Assembly (NCBI RefSeq): GCF_030272895.1
Contig: NZ_JALRNF010000009.1
Span: 62,001 to 126,000, forward strand
DNA length: 64,000 bases
Origin: Pseudomonas sp. BGr12
Lineage (GTDB): Bacteria > Pseudomonadota > Gammaproteobacteria > Pseudomonadales > Pseudomonadaceae
Direction of reading: 5' to 3'
Shown: positions 11,710 to 20,177 of the stretch, piece after piece
Position numbering within the stretch: the stretch's first letter is position 1
How the letters are laid out: the number at the start of each line of letters is the position of its first letter
Translations under genes and position numbers: made by a program
Notes under the pieces: generated by a model
The model's input: the letters and a program-made list of their open reading frames with translations, nothing else
What the model was told of the DNA's origin: nothing
Database searches by the model: none

Positions 11710-12605
11710 TCAGCAGCCAGGTTGTGATGCGGCGATCCAGTCCCACAGGGTTTGCGCCATCGGTGTCAGTTCGCGGGAGGCTGGAAAGGCAATGTATTCA
11801 CCCTGCCCGGTCTTCAGGGTTCCTCGCACGCCCGACACAACCGCTGGCTGTGGAACTCGTCGGGCAGCGCCTCGGCCCAGGCCAGCGCAACGCCCTCGCC
11901 GGCCAGCGCCGCCTTGATCGCCAGGTCGTAGCTGGAGACGCGGATGATCGAGCCACGGTGCTGGTCCAGGAATCCCACCTGGCGCATCCACTGGCGGGTC
12001 GAAAGGGCCGCGGGGTCGTTGCTTTCCAGTTCGATAAGGTCGCAGCGAGCCAGGTCGGCCAGGCCCTGGATCTGGTTGGCAGCGCGAAATTGCGGGGTGC
12101 AGATGGCGAAGATTTCTTCCTCGGCGATGCGCTGGACGCACAGGTCTTTCCACTGACCCTCACCGTAGAGAATGGCGAAATCGGTATCGGTGAAATCCAG
12201 CTTCAGGCGATCCTGGGCGCCCACCACCCGCACGTTGATCTGCGGGTACAGCTTGCGGAAGCGAGAAACCAGCGGGATGACCAGATAGCTGGCGATACCG
12301 GAACTGGCGCTGATGGACAGGCTCGGCGCCAGCGCGCTGTCGATCTGCTGCACGGCTTCCTTGATGCATTGCAGGCTCTGGGTCACCGCCCGGTACAGCA
12401 CGGCGCCGCTGGCGGTAAGGATCACCTCGTTGCCCTTGCGCTCGAACAGCGGCGTGCCGAGGCTCTGTTCGAGGCGCTTGATCTGTTTGCTGACCGCGCT
12501 CTGGGTGAGATGGAGTTCGCTGGCCGCCCGGGTGAAGGTGCCGAGCCGCACCACCGCGTCGAAGGCCACGACGGCACTCAGGGGTGGCAACTTCTTCGCG
12601 CTCAT
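11710..12605 (-). pseudogene. LysR-family regulator with a 1-nt frameshift near its 3' end
   Basis: The first 263 codons (12605-11814) give a normal LysR protein: HTH LPPLSAVVAFDAVVRLGTFT and LTQSAVSKQIKRLE, and effector domain from SISASSGIASYLVIPL. The frame then stops early after HSQRLCRACEEP. In the adjacent frame the missing C-terminus continues, VSGVRGTLKTGQGEYIAFPA, ending in LWDWIAASQPGC at 11710. This aligns with the end of the paralogue at 7414-8370 (VRDVVNTG, then DWILDYARR). One base appears to be missing near 11840. This is either a real truncation that removes the last 35 or so residues of the effector domain, or a sequencing error. The gene would otherwise be the second regulator of the catabolic cluster. 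Confidence 0.8.
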
Positions 12606-12689
12606 GGATAGTGTTCCCCCGCTCAGGCGCTGTATCGGAAGCGTCCGAGGGTAGCGACAAATCCACGGCTGGGCAATTTGCCGCGGTGC

Positions 12690-13742
12690 TCAACAATCGA
12701 GGGTTACATCCCCCTGGGGGATACCGCAGCAAGACAGGACATAGCCCTCGGCCAGTTCTTCGTCGCTGATGCCGCCTTGGTGTGTCATCGTCACCTCACC
12801 GGACAGCTTCAACACCCGGCAGGTGCCGCACAACCCCATGCCACAGGCCTTGGGAATATGTAGCCCGACCCGGCCCGCTGCGGCGTGCAGGGTTTCTCCT
12901 GGGGCGACCCGAACGCTGTGCCCGCTGCGGGAGAAGTTTACCTGGTGGCCTTCAGTGGTCCGCAGTGACACCGGCGCTACCTGAGCGACGAACGCTTCCT
13001 CGTGATAACGGCCCATGTCGAAGCCCGCGGCCTCCAGCATCTGCCTGACCGCCGCCATGTAGGGCGCCGGGCCACAGCAGAAGACCTCGCGCTGGAGGAA
13101 ATCGGCCGCGATCAGGTCGAGCATCGGTCGTGTGAAATAGCCGCGATAGCCGGACCACGCTTCGCCTTTCTCGTAGCGCTCGCACACCAGGTGCAGCTTG
13201 AACGCCTCGCTGCGGGCGGCCATCCGCCGCAGTTCGTCGTGGTAGATGATGTCCTTCGGCGAGCGGGCGCTGTGCACGAAGACCAGGTCAACCGGCTCAT
13301 GGGTGTCGAACAGCCAGCGGGCCATGGACATCACCGGGGTGATGCCGACGCCGCCGGAGAGCAGCAACACCTTGTCGGCGGGGAAGTCGATGGCGTTGAA
13401 CCGCCCCGCCGGGCCGTGGACGACCAACGGGTCGCCCGCCCTCAGGTTATCGTGCAGCCAGTTGGACACCTTGCCCCCCGGCACGCGCTTGATGGTCAGG
13501 GAAAAGCTGTACGGCTGCGACGGCGAACTGGAGAGCGTGTAGGAGCGCATAAGCTGTTCACCATCGATCTCCAGCTCCAGGGTGACGAACTGCCCGGGCT
13601 TGAAGAAAAACAGCGTCGGTGCTTCGGCCTTGAAGCAGAAGGTCCGCACGTCATGGGTTTCCTCGACGACTGCGACGCAGCGCACGCCATGCCGGCCGTT
13701 GCTCCAGATCCGCGAAGTGGTGGATTGCACGAAAGTATTCAT
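12690..13742 (-). CDS. Rieske oxygenase reductase: FAD/NAD domains plus C-terminal 2Fe-2S (GbcB-like)
   Basis: Electron-transfer partner for an oxygenase, 350 residues. Domain order: FAD-binding barrel (RSYTLSSSPS near residue 85), NAD(P)-binding domain (LLLSGGVGITPVMSM), then a plant-type 2Fe-2S ferredoxin domain with ACGMGLCGTCRV and the last Cys in VLSCCG. This order matches GbcB and CntB, the reductases of glycine betaine and carnitine oxygenases. The ATG at 13742 (MNTFVQST) is taken as start, not the longer frame running across the promoter. It is divergent from the GbcA-like oxygenase gene, 250 bp away, and the two presumably form one enzyme. Confidence 0.9.
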   Translation of the reverse strand: MNTFVQSTTSRIWSNGRHGVRCVAVVEETHDVRTFCFKAEAPTLFFFKPGQFVTLELEIDGEQLMRSYTLSSSPSQPYSFSLTIKRVPGGKVSNWLHDNLRAGDPLVVHGPAGRFNAIDFPADKVLLLSGGVGITPVMSMARWLFDTHEPVDLVFVHSARSPKDIIYHDELRRMAARSEAFKLHLVCERYEKGEAWSGYRGYFTRPMLDLIAADFLQREVFCCGPAPYMAAVRQMLEAAGFDMGRYHEEAFVAQVAPVSLRTTEGHQVNFSRSGHSVRVAPGETLHAAAGRVGLHIPKACGMGLCGTCRVLKLSGEVTMTHQGGISDEELAEGYVLSCCGIPQGDVTLDC

Positions 13743-13992
13743 ATCGGTCCCGCTGGTTATTGTTGTTCTGCCGTACAGGCTGCGAGCTCGAGTATCGAGG
13801 CGTCCCGCCGGGCGCCGCAAAGGATGTTTCGGCATGCGCCGATGCCGCCGTGGAATGGCCCCGGATGCCCATGAAAAAAGGAATGGCGGTCATGCCGGAG
13901 TTTCGTTTGGCGGCGCCCCCGCCCTGCCCTATAACAACCCCGGCCACATAACAACAACGCCCGAACCGGCGACACTCGATGAGGAACCGCAC
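13743..13992. promoter_or_regulatory. Divergent promoter region of the reductase/oxygenase pair
   Basis: 250 bp between two divergent start codons. A short inverted repeat CGGCAT-N6-ATGCCG is at 13830-13847. It contains a single GCATGC half that recalls, but does not match, the TGCATGC-N7-GCATGCA sites elsewhere in the cluster. No clear sigma-54 element was recognised. Confidence 0.35.
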
Positions 13993-15228
13993 ATGGCAGG
14001 CTGCAGCCACGGCATCACCCCGACCGACCATTCCTTCACCGCCTTGGCCGACCTCTACGGCAAGTGCCAGCGCGGCCATACCCTGCCGCAGGCGCTGTAC
14101 ACCTCCCAGGCTGTGTTCGATTTCGAGATGAAAGCGGTCTTCGCCCGCGCCTGGCTGCAGGCCGGACATCTGGCCGAAGTGCCCCGGGTCGGCGACTACA
14201 TCACCGCGCAAGTGGGCAAGACCTCGGTGGTGATCATCCGCGAGGCGGAAAGCTCGGTCCGTGCGTACTTCAACACCTGTCGCCACCGCGGCGCGCTGAT
14301 CTGTACCAGTGACAAGGGCTCGGCGCGGCGCCTGGTCTGCCCCTACCACCAGTGGACCTACGACCTCAAAGGCAACCTGATCTTCGCCCGCAACATGCCC
14401 GCCGATTTCGATCCGGGTCGGCACAGCCTGATTCCCGTCCATTGCGAAGTGGTGGCCGGCGTGATCTTCATTGCCCTGTCGGATGACGTGCCCGACTTCA
14501 GCGAATTGCGCCGGGCGCTCGGACCGATGCTGGCGCCCCACGACCTGGAAAACGCCAAGGTCGCCCATGCGGCGGTGCTGCCCGAATACGCCAACTGGAA
14601 ACTGGTGATGGAAAACGGCCGCGAGTGCTACCACTGCAGCGCGCGGCATCCGGAACTGCTGTCCTCCTTCCGCGACCCCACCGAGGACGACTACTTCGAA
14701 GGCCTGCCGCAGTGGATGGTGGACTTCGAAGCGACCTGCCGGGCCAACGGGTTGATCAATGGCCCGGCCGAGGGCGCCTGGTTCGACATCCTGCGCTTCC
14801 CGATCAAGGATGGCGTCGATTCCCTGACCCTGGATGGCCGCCTGGCCTGTGCGAAGCCACTGATTCCGGGCGGCGAAGGCAATATCGGCACCCTGCGCTG
14901 GGCCACCGAGCCGAGCGCGTTCAGCCATGCGCTGCGCGACCACGCCTTCACCTTCGAGGCCTGGCCGATCGACGCCGGCACCACCCACGTGCGAGCTAAA
15001 TGGCTGGTACACAAGGACGCGCTGGAAGGCCGCGACTACGAGCTGGCGCACCTCACCGCGCTATGGAACGCCACCAACGACCAGGACAAGTGGCTGGCTG
15101 AAAACAACTTCCTCGGCGTGCAGGGTGCCGGTTATGTACCGGGCCCGTATTCACAGAATGACGAGAAGAAGGTCATCGACTTCGTTGACTGGTATCTCGA
15201 TACGGTCCGCAGCTATCTGCATAGATGA
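13993..15228 (+). CDS. Rieske non-heme iron oxygenase alpha subunit (GbcA-like)
   Basis: Aromatic-ring-hydroxylating-type oxygenase of 411 residues. The Rieske 2Fe-2S centre is CRHRG (Cys96, His98) and CPYHQW (Cys116, His119). The mononuclear iron site is in ENGRECYHCSARHPEL (His214, His219). The sequence follows GbcA, the glycine betaine N-demethylase oxygenase, at several diagnostic places (ANWKLVMENGRECYHC, KWLVHKDALEG, WNATNDQDKWLAENN, PGPYS). A related N-demethylation or C-N cleavage of a betaine-like substrate is therefore likely. It differs enough in the substrate-pocket half that glycine betaine itself is not assured. The start MAGCSHGI follows the divergent promoter region. Confidence 0.9.
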   Translation: MAGCSHGITPTDHSFTALADLYGKCQRGHTLPQALYTSQAVFDFEMKAVFARAWLQAGHLAEVPRVGDYITAQVGKTSVVIIREAESSVRAYFNTCRHRGALICTSDKGSARRLVCPYHQWTYDLKGNLIFARNMPADFDPGRHSLIPVHCEVVAGVIFIALSDDVPDFSELRRALGPMLAPHDLENAKVAHAAVLPEYANWKLVMENGRECYHCSARHPELLSSFRDPTEDDYFEGLPQWMVDFEATCRANGLINGPAEGAWFDILRFPIKDGVDSLTLDGRLACAKPLIPGGEGNIGTLRWATEPSAFSHALRDHAFTFEAWPIDAGTTHVRAKWLVHKDALEGRDYELAHLTALWNATNDQDKWLAENNFLGVQGAGYVPGPYSQNDEKKVIDFVDWYLDTVRSYLHR

Positions 15229-15302
15229 AAGGTCGTTCGACTTGATCTCATGATGCCCGCAGCCAATCTCAGGTCTGCAGGCAACTGAGTCGAATGCGCA
15301 AA

Positions 15303-16226
15303 TTACATTTTGCTACCAGGCAGCACCAGACCCGCAGCGAGCGCGTCCAGCAAAGCACTGACCTTGGGTAGTGCCTGACGACTTTTGATCCAGACCAGAT
15401 TGATCGCCAGACCGTCGGTGGCCAGATGGGGAAGCACTTGCACCAGTGTCCCATCCTCAAGCTGACGGTTCACCAACCACGTCGGCAACTGCGCAATACC
15501 ACATCCCGCCAGTACTGCCGTCACCTGGCCTTCTCCATCGCCCAGCACAAACCGCGCGGGCATGACCCTTCGTTCCGTTTCGCCGGGTCGACTCCCCGAA
15601 AATCGCCACGGACTTACCGTGCCATCCGCCCGGCCATAAGCGATGCATTGGTGATGTTCCAGGTCGTGAGCATTCACAGGTGTGCCGTACTTGCTCAAAT
15701 AGGCAGGTGATGCGCAAAAGATATGCCGCTCACTGCCCAGATAGCGATGCCCAAGTGCGGGCGGCCAAACGTCAGAGCCACCGACGCGCACGGCGATATC
15801 GACGCCCTCCTCGACCAGGTCGATGAACCGGTCGGAAAACGAAATGTGTGGCATCAGCAAGGCATGATCCTGGGCGAACCGCAGAATGACCGGCAACGCC
15901 TGCAAGCGACCGAAAGCCGCGGGTAGATCGATGCGAATCCTGCCGCGCGGCTCGGTGTTTTCGGCGTGCAGCGACAACTCGGCTTCTTCAAGGCTGGCCA
16001 GCACATCCGTGCACGTGCGATAGAACGCCGAGCCCGCATCCGTGACTGTCAAACTGCGAGTTGTTCGATTGAACAACCGGATCCCGATCCTGCTCTCCAG
16101 CCGAGCAATGCTTTTGCTGATGGCCGAGCCCGTCAGATTCATCCGCTCGGCAGCGGCCTTGAAGCTGCCTGAATCCACGACGCAGACAAACACATCGATA
16201 CCCTTCAAGCGCTCGGAGGAGAACAT
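15303..16226 (-). CDS. LysR-family transcriptional regulator (CrgA/AaeR-like)
   Basis: 307-residue LysR protein. The start at 16226 (MFSSERLKGIDVFVCVVDSG) has AAGGAA 5 nt upstream, so the longer frame from 16385 is rejected. The HTH reads AAAERMNLTGSAISKSIARLE. The effector domain contains RFIDLVEEGVDIAVRVG, typical of the large LysR group that controls an adjacent oxidoreductase. It is divergent from the NmrA-like gene with 118 bp between the start codons and probably regulates it. Confidence 0.9.
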   Translation of the reverse strand: MFSSERLKGIDVFVCVVDSGSFKAAAERMNLTGSAISKSIARLESRIGIRLFNRTTRSLTVTDAGSAFYRTCTDVLASLEEAELSLHAENTEPRGRIRIDLPAAFGRLQALPVILRFAQDHALLMPHISFSDRFIDLVEEGVDIAVRVGGSDVWPPALGHRYLGSERHIFCASPAYLSKYGTPVNAHDLEHHQCIAYGRADGTVSPWRFSGSRPGETERRVMPARFVLGDGEGQVTAVLAGCGIAQLPTWLVNRQLEDGTLVQVLPHLATDGLAINLVWIKSRQALPKVSALLDALAAGLVLPGSKM

Positions 16227-16344
16227 ACTAATTCCTTTATTGATGAATCTGATTCCTTTTACTGGGTAAAATCTATCGTAAATCAGACCTGTTTTCATCG
16301 GTAAGCTGGCGACCGAAGACATCAACCAACCTACAGGTATGTTC

Positions 16345-17232
16345 ATGACCCAGCACAAACCGACGATCCTCGTCACCGGCGCCACCGGACAAATCGGCAG
16401 CTACACGCTGCGCTGCCTGCTGGAAAACGACTCCATCACGCCAGTGGCAGCCGTGCGTTCAGCCGCCAAAGCCGAGGCTTTCGAAGCCCAGGGCGTTCGC
16501 ACGGTCATTGTTGATTTTGATAGAGAGGAGACACTGGCCCCTGCCCTGCAAGGTATCGACCGCGCCTTTCTCATGACCGGCTACACCGTGGACATGCTGC
16601 GCCAGAGCAAGGCATTTCTCGATAGTGCGAAACAGGCCGGGGTGAAACACATCGTGCATCTCGGGGCTTGCGGACGTGACGACACCACCATAGCGCATTG
16701 GGCCTGGCACCAATTCGTGGAACGCTACATTGAATGGTCAGGGTTCTCCTTCACGCACTTGCGTCCGGAAGTCTTCATGCAAAACCTGCTCAGCTACGAC
16801 GGCACCCAAGCGGTGAACGCCGGAATCATTCAGCAATTCACCGGCGATGCAGCGTTCAGTTGGGTCGATGGCGAAGACGTCGCGGCAGTAGCTGCGCAAA
16901 CGCTGTTGCACCCGGACAAACACGCAGGAAGGACCTACCGCCTGGGCTACGATGTAAAGTCCTACGATGAAGTCGCGGCGATCATGAGTGAGTCGTTGGG
17001 GCAACCATTCCGCTATGAAGCTTTGCCCGCAGAAGTGTTCCTGGAAAACATGCGGGCGGCGGGCGCCGAGATGGCGTACATGAGTTGCGTGTATGAAAAC
17101 TTCAAGCGCATCGCCGCTCGGGCTATCCCAGGGGTCGAGGACACGTTTGACAATTTTGCGCAGATTACAGGCCGCGAGCCTGTTCGATGGAAAGAGTTCG
17201 TGCAAAAGCATCGCAGCGCATTCGCCTACTGA
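16345..17232 (+). CDS. NmrA-like NAD(P)-binding oxidoreductase
   Basis: Atypical short-chain dehydrogenase of 295 residues with the N-terminal nucleotide motif ILVTGATGQIGSYTL and a KHIVHLGACGRDD strand, as in the quinone-reductase/NmrA group (QorB/YtfG relatives). The second ATG, at 16345, is preferred because AGG stands 7 nt before it; the ATG at 16339 is too close to that AGG. It is divergent from the LysR gene at 15303-16226, a common arrangement for this enzyme family. The substrate is unknown, possibly quinones or reactive carbonyls. Confidence 0.85.
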   Translation: MTQHKPTILVTGATGQIGSYTLRCLLENDSITPVAAVRSAAKAEAFEAQGVRTVIVDFDREETLAPALQGIDRAFLMTGYTVDMLRQSKAFLDSAKQAGVKHIVHLGACGRDDTTIAHWAWHQFVERYIEWSGFSFTHLRPEVFMQNLLSYDGTQAVNAGIIQQFTGDAAFSWVDGEDVAAVAAQTLLHPDKHAGRTYRLGYDVKSYDEVAAIMSESLGQPFRYEALPAEVFLENMRAAGAEMAYMSCVYENFKRIAARAIPGVEDTFDNFAQITGREPVRWKEFVQKHRSAFAY

Positions 17233-17254
17233 TCCCCGACTCGATAATGGAGCT

Positions 17255-17282
17255 TCTCCCATTGCCAATTGGCATTGGGAGA
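17255..17282. repeat. 28-bp near-perfect palindrome
   Basis: Arms TCTCCCA and TGGGAGA flank a 12-bp perfect palindrome TGCCAATTGGCA, with one T-T mismatch on each side. It begins 22 bp after the NmrA-like stop codon, between convergent genes. It lacks a T-run on either strand, so a bidirectional terminator is possible but not typical. Confidence 0.5.
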
Positions 17283-17355
17283 CGTTCGATGTGGATCAGT
17301 AAGTCCCGCGAATGCCTGTTTCACGAGGTAAGCCAACAATATTTCGACCGTGACC

Positions 17356-18072
17356 TCACTTGCTGGCGAGCACGTGATTAGCCATCGGGCAGCTCTGGGC
17401 ATTAAGGAAGCGCGATTTCTTCAGCCAGTCCTGCTGCGGGTAATAGGCGAACACATAACTACCGCGCTGCAGCGTATCGATCAACTTGCCGGCAATGGCC
17501 GGTCGAACGGCAGGACACCCCTGGCTGCGGCCCAGGCGACCGAGACCGGAAACGACCTTGGGATCGGCATACGCGGCGGCATGCATGACAATCGCCCGCG
17601 ACATGCTGTTGTCGTTGAACCCCGGCTCCAGCCCCTGCAGGCGCAGCGAGCGGCCGTGCTTGCCGCTGTAGGTCTGACCGGTCTCATACAGGCCGATGGA
17701 GGACTGGAAGCTGTTCGGGGTGTTGGAGAACGCAGTCGGCACATCGGCGCCGCTGTTCTTGCCATGGGCCACCCACTCCTCGAACAACAACTTCCTGGCG
17801 CGCAGGTCGAACACCCACAGGCGTTTGTCACGCGATGCCTTGGAGTAATCGATGACCGTGAGCAATTTGTCCGCGTCGCTGTCGCTGGCGCACGCATAGG
17901 CGGTGAGTGCCAGCTTCAGGGCCGAAAGGCTGGCGTTCGGCGCCAGTTGCTGCAGTTCGGTGGCGCTCGGCAGGGTCTGGGCCTGGGCGGTGTGCCAGGC
18001 GCTGAGGAAAAACAGGCCAACAGTGGCTACTGAGAGCCGGACGGCTCCCCGCAATGGGTCGAACATCGACAT
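17356..18072 (-). CDS. Murein L,D-transpeptidase-like protein (YkuD_2 family)
   Basis: Exported protein of 238 residues with a signal peptide ending in TAQAQ (about residue 31). The catalytic Cys lies in GRSQGCPAVRP near residue 193, and a conserved His in AIVMHAAAYA near 170, as in the murein L,D-transpeptidase catalytic-domain family (PF13645). The function in the family is remodelling of peptidoglycan or lipoprotein linkage in the periplasm; the exact reaction of this subfamily is poorly known. A second, classical L,D-transpeptidase lies 263 bp upstream on the same strand. The intergenic bases 18073-18335 show no gene. Confidence 0.85.
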   Translation of the reverse strand: MSMFDPLRGAVRLSVATVGLFFLSAWHTAQAQTLPSATELQQLAPNASLSALKLALTAYACASDSDADKLLTVIDYSKASRDKRLWVFDLRARKLLFEEWVAHGKNSGADVPTAFSNTPNSFQSSIGLYETGQTYSGKHGRSLRLQGLEPGFNDNSMSRAIVMHAAAYADPKVVSGLGRLGRSQGCPAVRPAIAGKLIDTLQRGSYVFAYYPQQDWLKKSRFLNAQSCPMANHVLASK

Positions 18073-18335
18073 GGTTTATCCTGTTCAAAACCTGTCTGCG
18101 ATCGAAAGCTAGTGGGCCGTACGGCGTTAATCCGCACGGACTTTCTCGCTTGCTTGCTTCGCTGTTCGCCTACTGCTTTTTTGTCTTGTACGGCGCTGGC
18201 TCACGAAGTCGTCAACAGGTGCTACGTCCTAATGGTCGGTTTTGCTTTGCGTTGTTACGGCACGCGTTCAAAGCGAAAATCGGTTTGTGTGAAGTCAAAG
18301 GCCACTACTTTGCTTGATTTTTACAGGGTTGCCGA

Positions 18336-19370
18336 TCATTTCTTGACCAATGGTTTAGATTCTTCACTGTCTTCGGTGCTGACCACGGTGAAATTGCCAT
18401 TGCTGCGGGTATCCCGGGTCGACGCCCAGTCGGTGATCACCAGCATGGTGCCGATGTCCATCGCCGAGCGTAAATGACGGCGGAATTCCGGACTCATGTT
18501 CAATTGGCCCAATTGCTCAAGCGGTGTATCCCCATACTCCGGGTTGCTCAGCGCAACCGCCGACCAGCGTAATGGCTGTGCGGCGTCGAGTGCCATGGCG
18601 GATGGCTTTTGCAACAGCGAATACACCGCCATTCCACTGCGATGCCGGCCATTTTCAAGCGACAGCGCGGGCGCCGAGCCGATCAACTGGCCACCACGAA
18701 ACGCATAGGCGCGCAGGTCGGCGCGACTGATCAGGATCGACAACGGCCCCGCTGTCGGGTCCGGATCGTTCCAGAACTGCTGGTTGTTCAATACCAGCGG
18801 TCCTTGGGCCTTGCCCTCGTTGACCGTAGGCGCGAGCACACCGGGGTGGTTGACCTCCACCGGTGCGCTATGGGTATCGGAAACGATCACGGTGGTCGAA
18901 CTGAAACCGGTGACGCCATACAGCTTCTTGGCGAATTCGAGCGGCAGGCGCACGCAACCATGGGAGGCGGGGTAGCCCGGAAGATGGCCAGCGTGCAGGG
19001 CAATGCCGTCCCAGGTCAGCCGTTCCATGTAGGGCATCGGCGCGCTGTTGTAGAGGCTGGATTTATGCTCGACCTTTTTCTGCAGGATGCTGAATACCCC
19101 GGTAGGGGTTTCCCGGCCTGGCTTGCCGCTGCTCACGGTGCTGACGCCGATGGCGATGCCATTGCGATAGACGTAGGCGCGTTGCTCGGTGAGGCTGACC
19201 ACCACGGTCACCGGCCCTACCGGCGAGACCTGCGGGTACCAGAGAAACTGGCCAGGCTTGAGACTGTCGAGCTGGGCCCTGAGTTGGGCCGGGCTGGGCA
19301 CCTGCAGCGGAGCCGCTTCGACCAAGGCGGCGGCAAGTAACAGACCCAGCGCGAGCGGTAGATGCATCAT
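18336..19370 (-). CDS. L,D-transpeptidase (ErfK/YbiS/YkuD family)
   Basis: Periplasmic L,D-transpeptidase of 344 residues. The signal peptide is LALGLLLAAALVEAAP. The YkuD active site is complete: HAGHLPGYPASHGCVRLP, with the catalytic Cys and His near residues 149-167. A C-terminal region of about 150 residues follows the catalytic domain and contains a second SILISRADLRAYAFRGGQL strand set that resembles a degenerate YkuD half. The enzyme would form 3-3 crosslinks or attach proteins to peptidoglycan. It is probably co-oriented with, but not tightly coupled to, the YkuD_2 gene at 17356-18072. Confidence 0.88.
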   Translation of the reverse strand: MMHLPLALGLLLAAALVEAAPLQVPSPAQLRAQLDSLKPGQFLWYPQVSPVGPVTVVVSLTEQRAYVYRNGIAIGVSTVSSGKPGRETPTGVFSILQKKVEHKSSLYNSAPMPYMERLTWDGIALHAGHLPGYPASHGCVRLPLEFAKKLYGVTGFSSTTVIVSDTHSAPVEVNHPGVLAPTVNEGKAQGPLVLNNQQFWNDPDPTAGPLSILISRADLRAYAFRGGQLIGSAPALSLENGRHRSGMAVYSLLQKPSAMALDAAQPLRWSAVALSNPEYGDTPLEQLGQLNMSPEFRRHLRSAMDIGTMLVITDWASTRDTRSNGNFTVVSTEDSEESKPLVKK

Positions 19371-19697
19371 CGATTCGATCCTTGAATGAACCCTGTTGCC
19401 AGCTTAGCTGGAAGCGCCTGGCGCGACCACGCGAATATCATTCACGCAAGGGCTCTACAGAAATCAGAAATCACCTGCATCGTTGCGTCTTCGATCCTTC
19501 CTTCCAGGATTTCTGACCAGTTTGTTGACGACCGCCGTTACATCTGACCCACCGTGGTGGCCGGGTTGCGACTGCTACGCAGTCGATCGCAGGCTTCGCC
19601 AGCTCCCACAGTAGTCGCAGGGTTGCAGGGGCATCTGTGGGAGCTGCCGACAGGCTGCGATCGCTCCACCGCCGAGTTTCTCCCCTATAGGGTCGAC
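19371..19697. other. Gene-free stretch holding a REP pair
   Basis: No gene is seen in these 327 bp. The only notable content is the inverted REP pair at 19584-19663. The rest is AT-poor spacer between the L,D-transpeptidase start and the lipoprotein stop, and should include the transpeptidase promoter. Confidence 0.5.
19584..19663. repeat. Inverted pair of Pseudomonas REP elements
   Basis: Two imperfect complementary units, 19584-19610 (CGATCGCAGGCTTCGCCAGC, then TCCCACA) and 19636-19663 (TGTGGGAGCTG to GCGATCG), face each other across about 25 bp. This is the familiar Pseudomonas extragenic palindromic type. Confidence 0.75.
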
Positions 19698-20024
19698 TCA
19701 CGCACACTGGGTGGCTATCTGGACAACGTCATCGCTGAACAGACCACGTTGATACACGTAAATCCTCCCACCCGTGCTTCCTTTATAGGCCTCAATGACA
19801 TTGCTCGCCGCCACGGGGCTGGGCAAAACAACCCGGTACCCACGATTGGATTGCGAGAGACTGGGCTCTTGATGACCTTCCCGCAGTTTTTGTACGACGC
19901 AAGTGGAATAGGCTTGCGGCGACTTTGACGTAGTGAGTTCCAGTGTTGGCTGGTTTGGGGCGGAGGTACAGCCCGACAATACTGCAAGGGCAAGGGGCAG
20001 ATAAGCGAGGGTCAGAATACGCAT
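19698..20024 (-). CDS. Small lipoprotein, function unknown
   Basis: 108-residue predicted lipoprotein. The start at 20024 (MRILTLAYLPLALAVLSGCT) places a clean lipobox LSGC at residues 17-20, so the longer frame to 20177 is rejected. The mature part contains a short conserved-looking region (YSTCVVQKLREGHQEPSLSQ, GGRIYVYQRG) that may form a small alpha/beta fold. No family was recognised. It sits alone between a REP pair and a LysR gene. Confidence 0.7.
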   Translation of the reverse strand: MRILTLAYLPLALAVLSGCTSAPNQPTLELTTSKSPQAYSTCVVQKLREGHQEPSLSQSNRGYRVVLPSPVAASNVIEAYKGSTGGRIYVYQRGLFSDDVVQIATQCA

Positions 20025-20177
20025 TGGCGTGATCTCAAACGAAGATCGGCTAAAAGACAGGCTGCCATTCTCCATCCCGACGGACTGATAGAAAACAGGT
20101 AAATATCGATGGTAACTATCACGTCTATTGATAAGTCGACGCGCCAAAATGAGCGCTGCCTTTGCCAACTTGCCCAC

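Noticed and set aside
13830..13847. CGGCAT-N6-ATGCCG repeat as a third copy of the TGCATGC operator
   Set aside because: Arms and spacer differ from the two matching sites; only one GCATGC half is shared.
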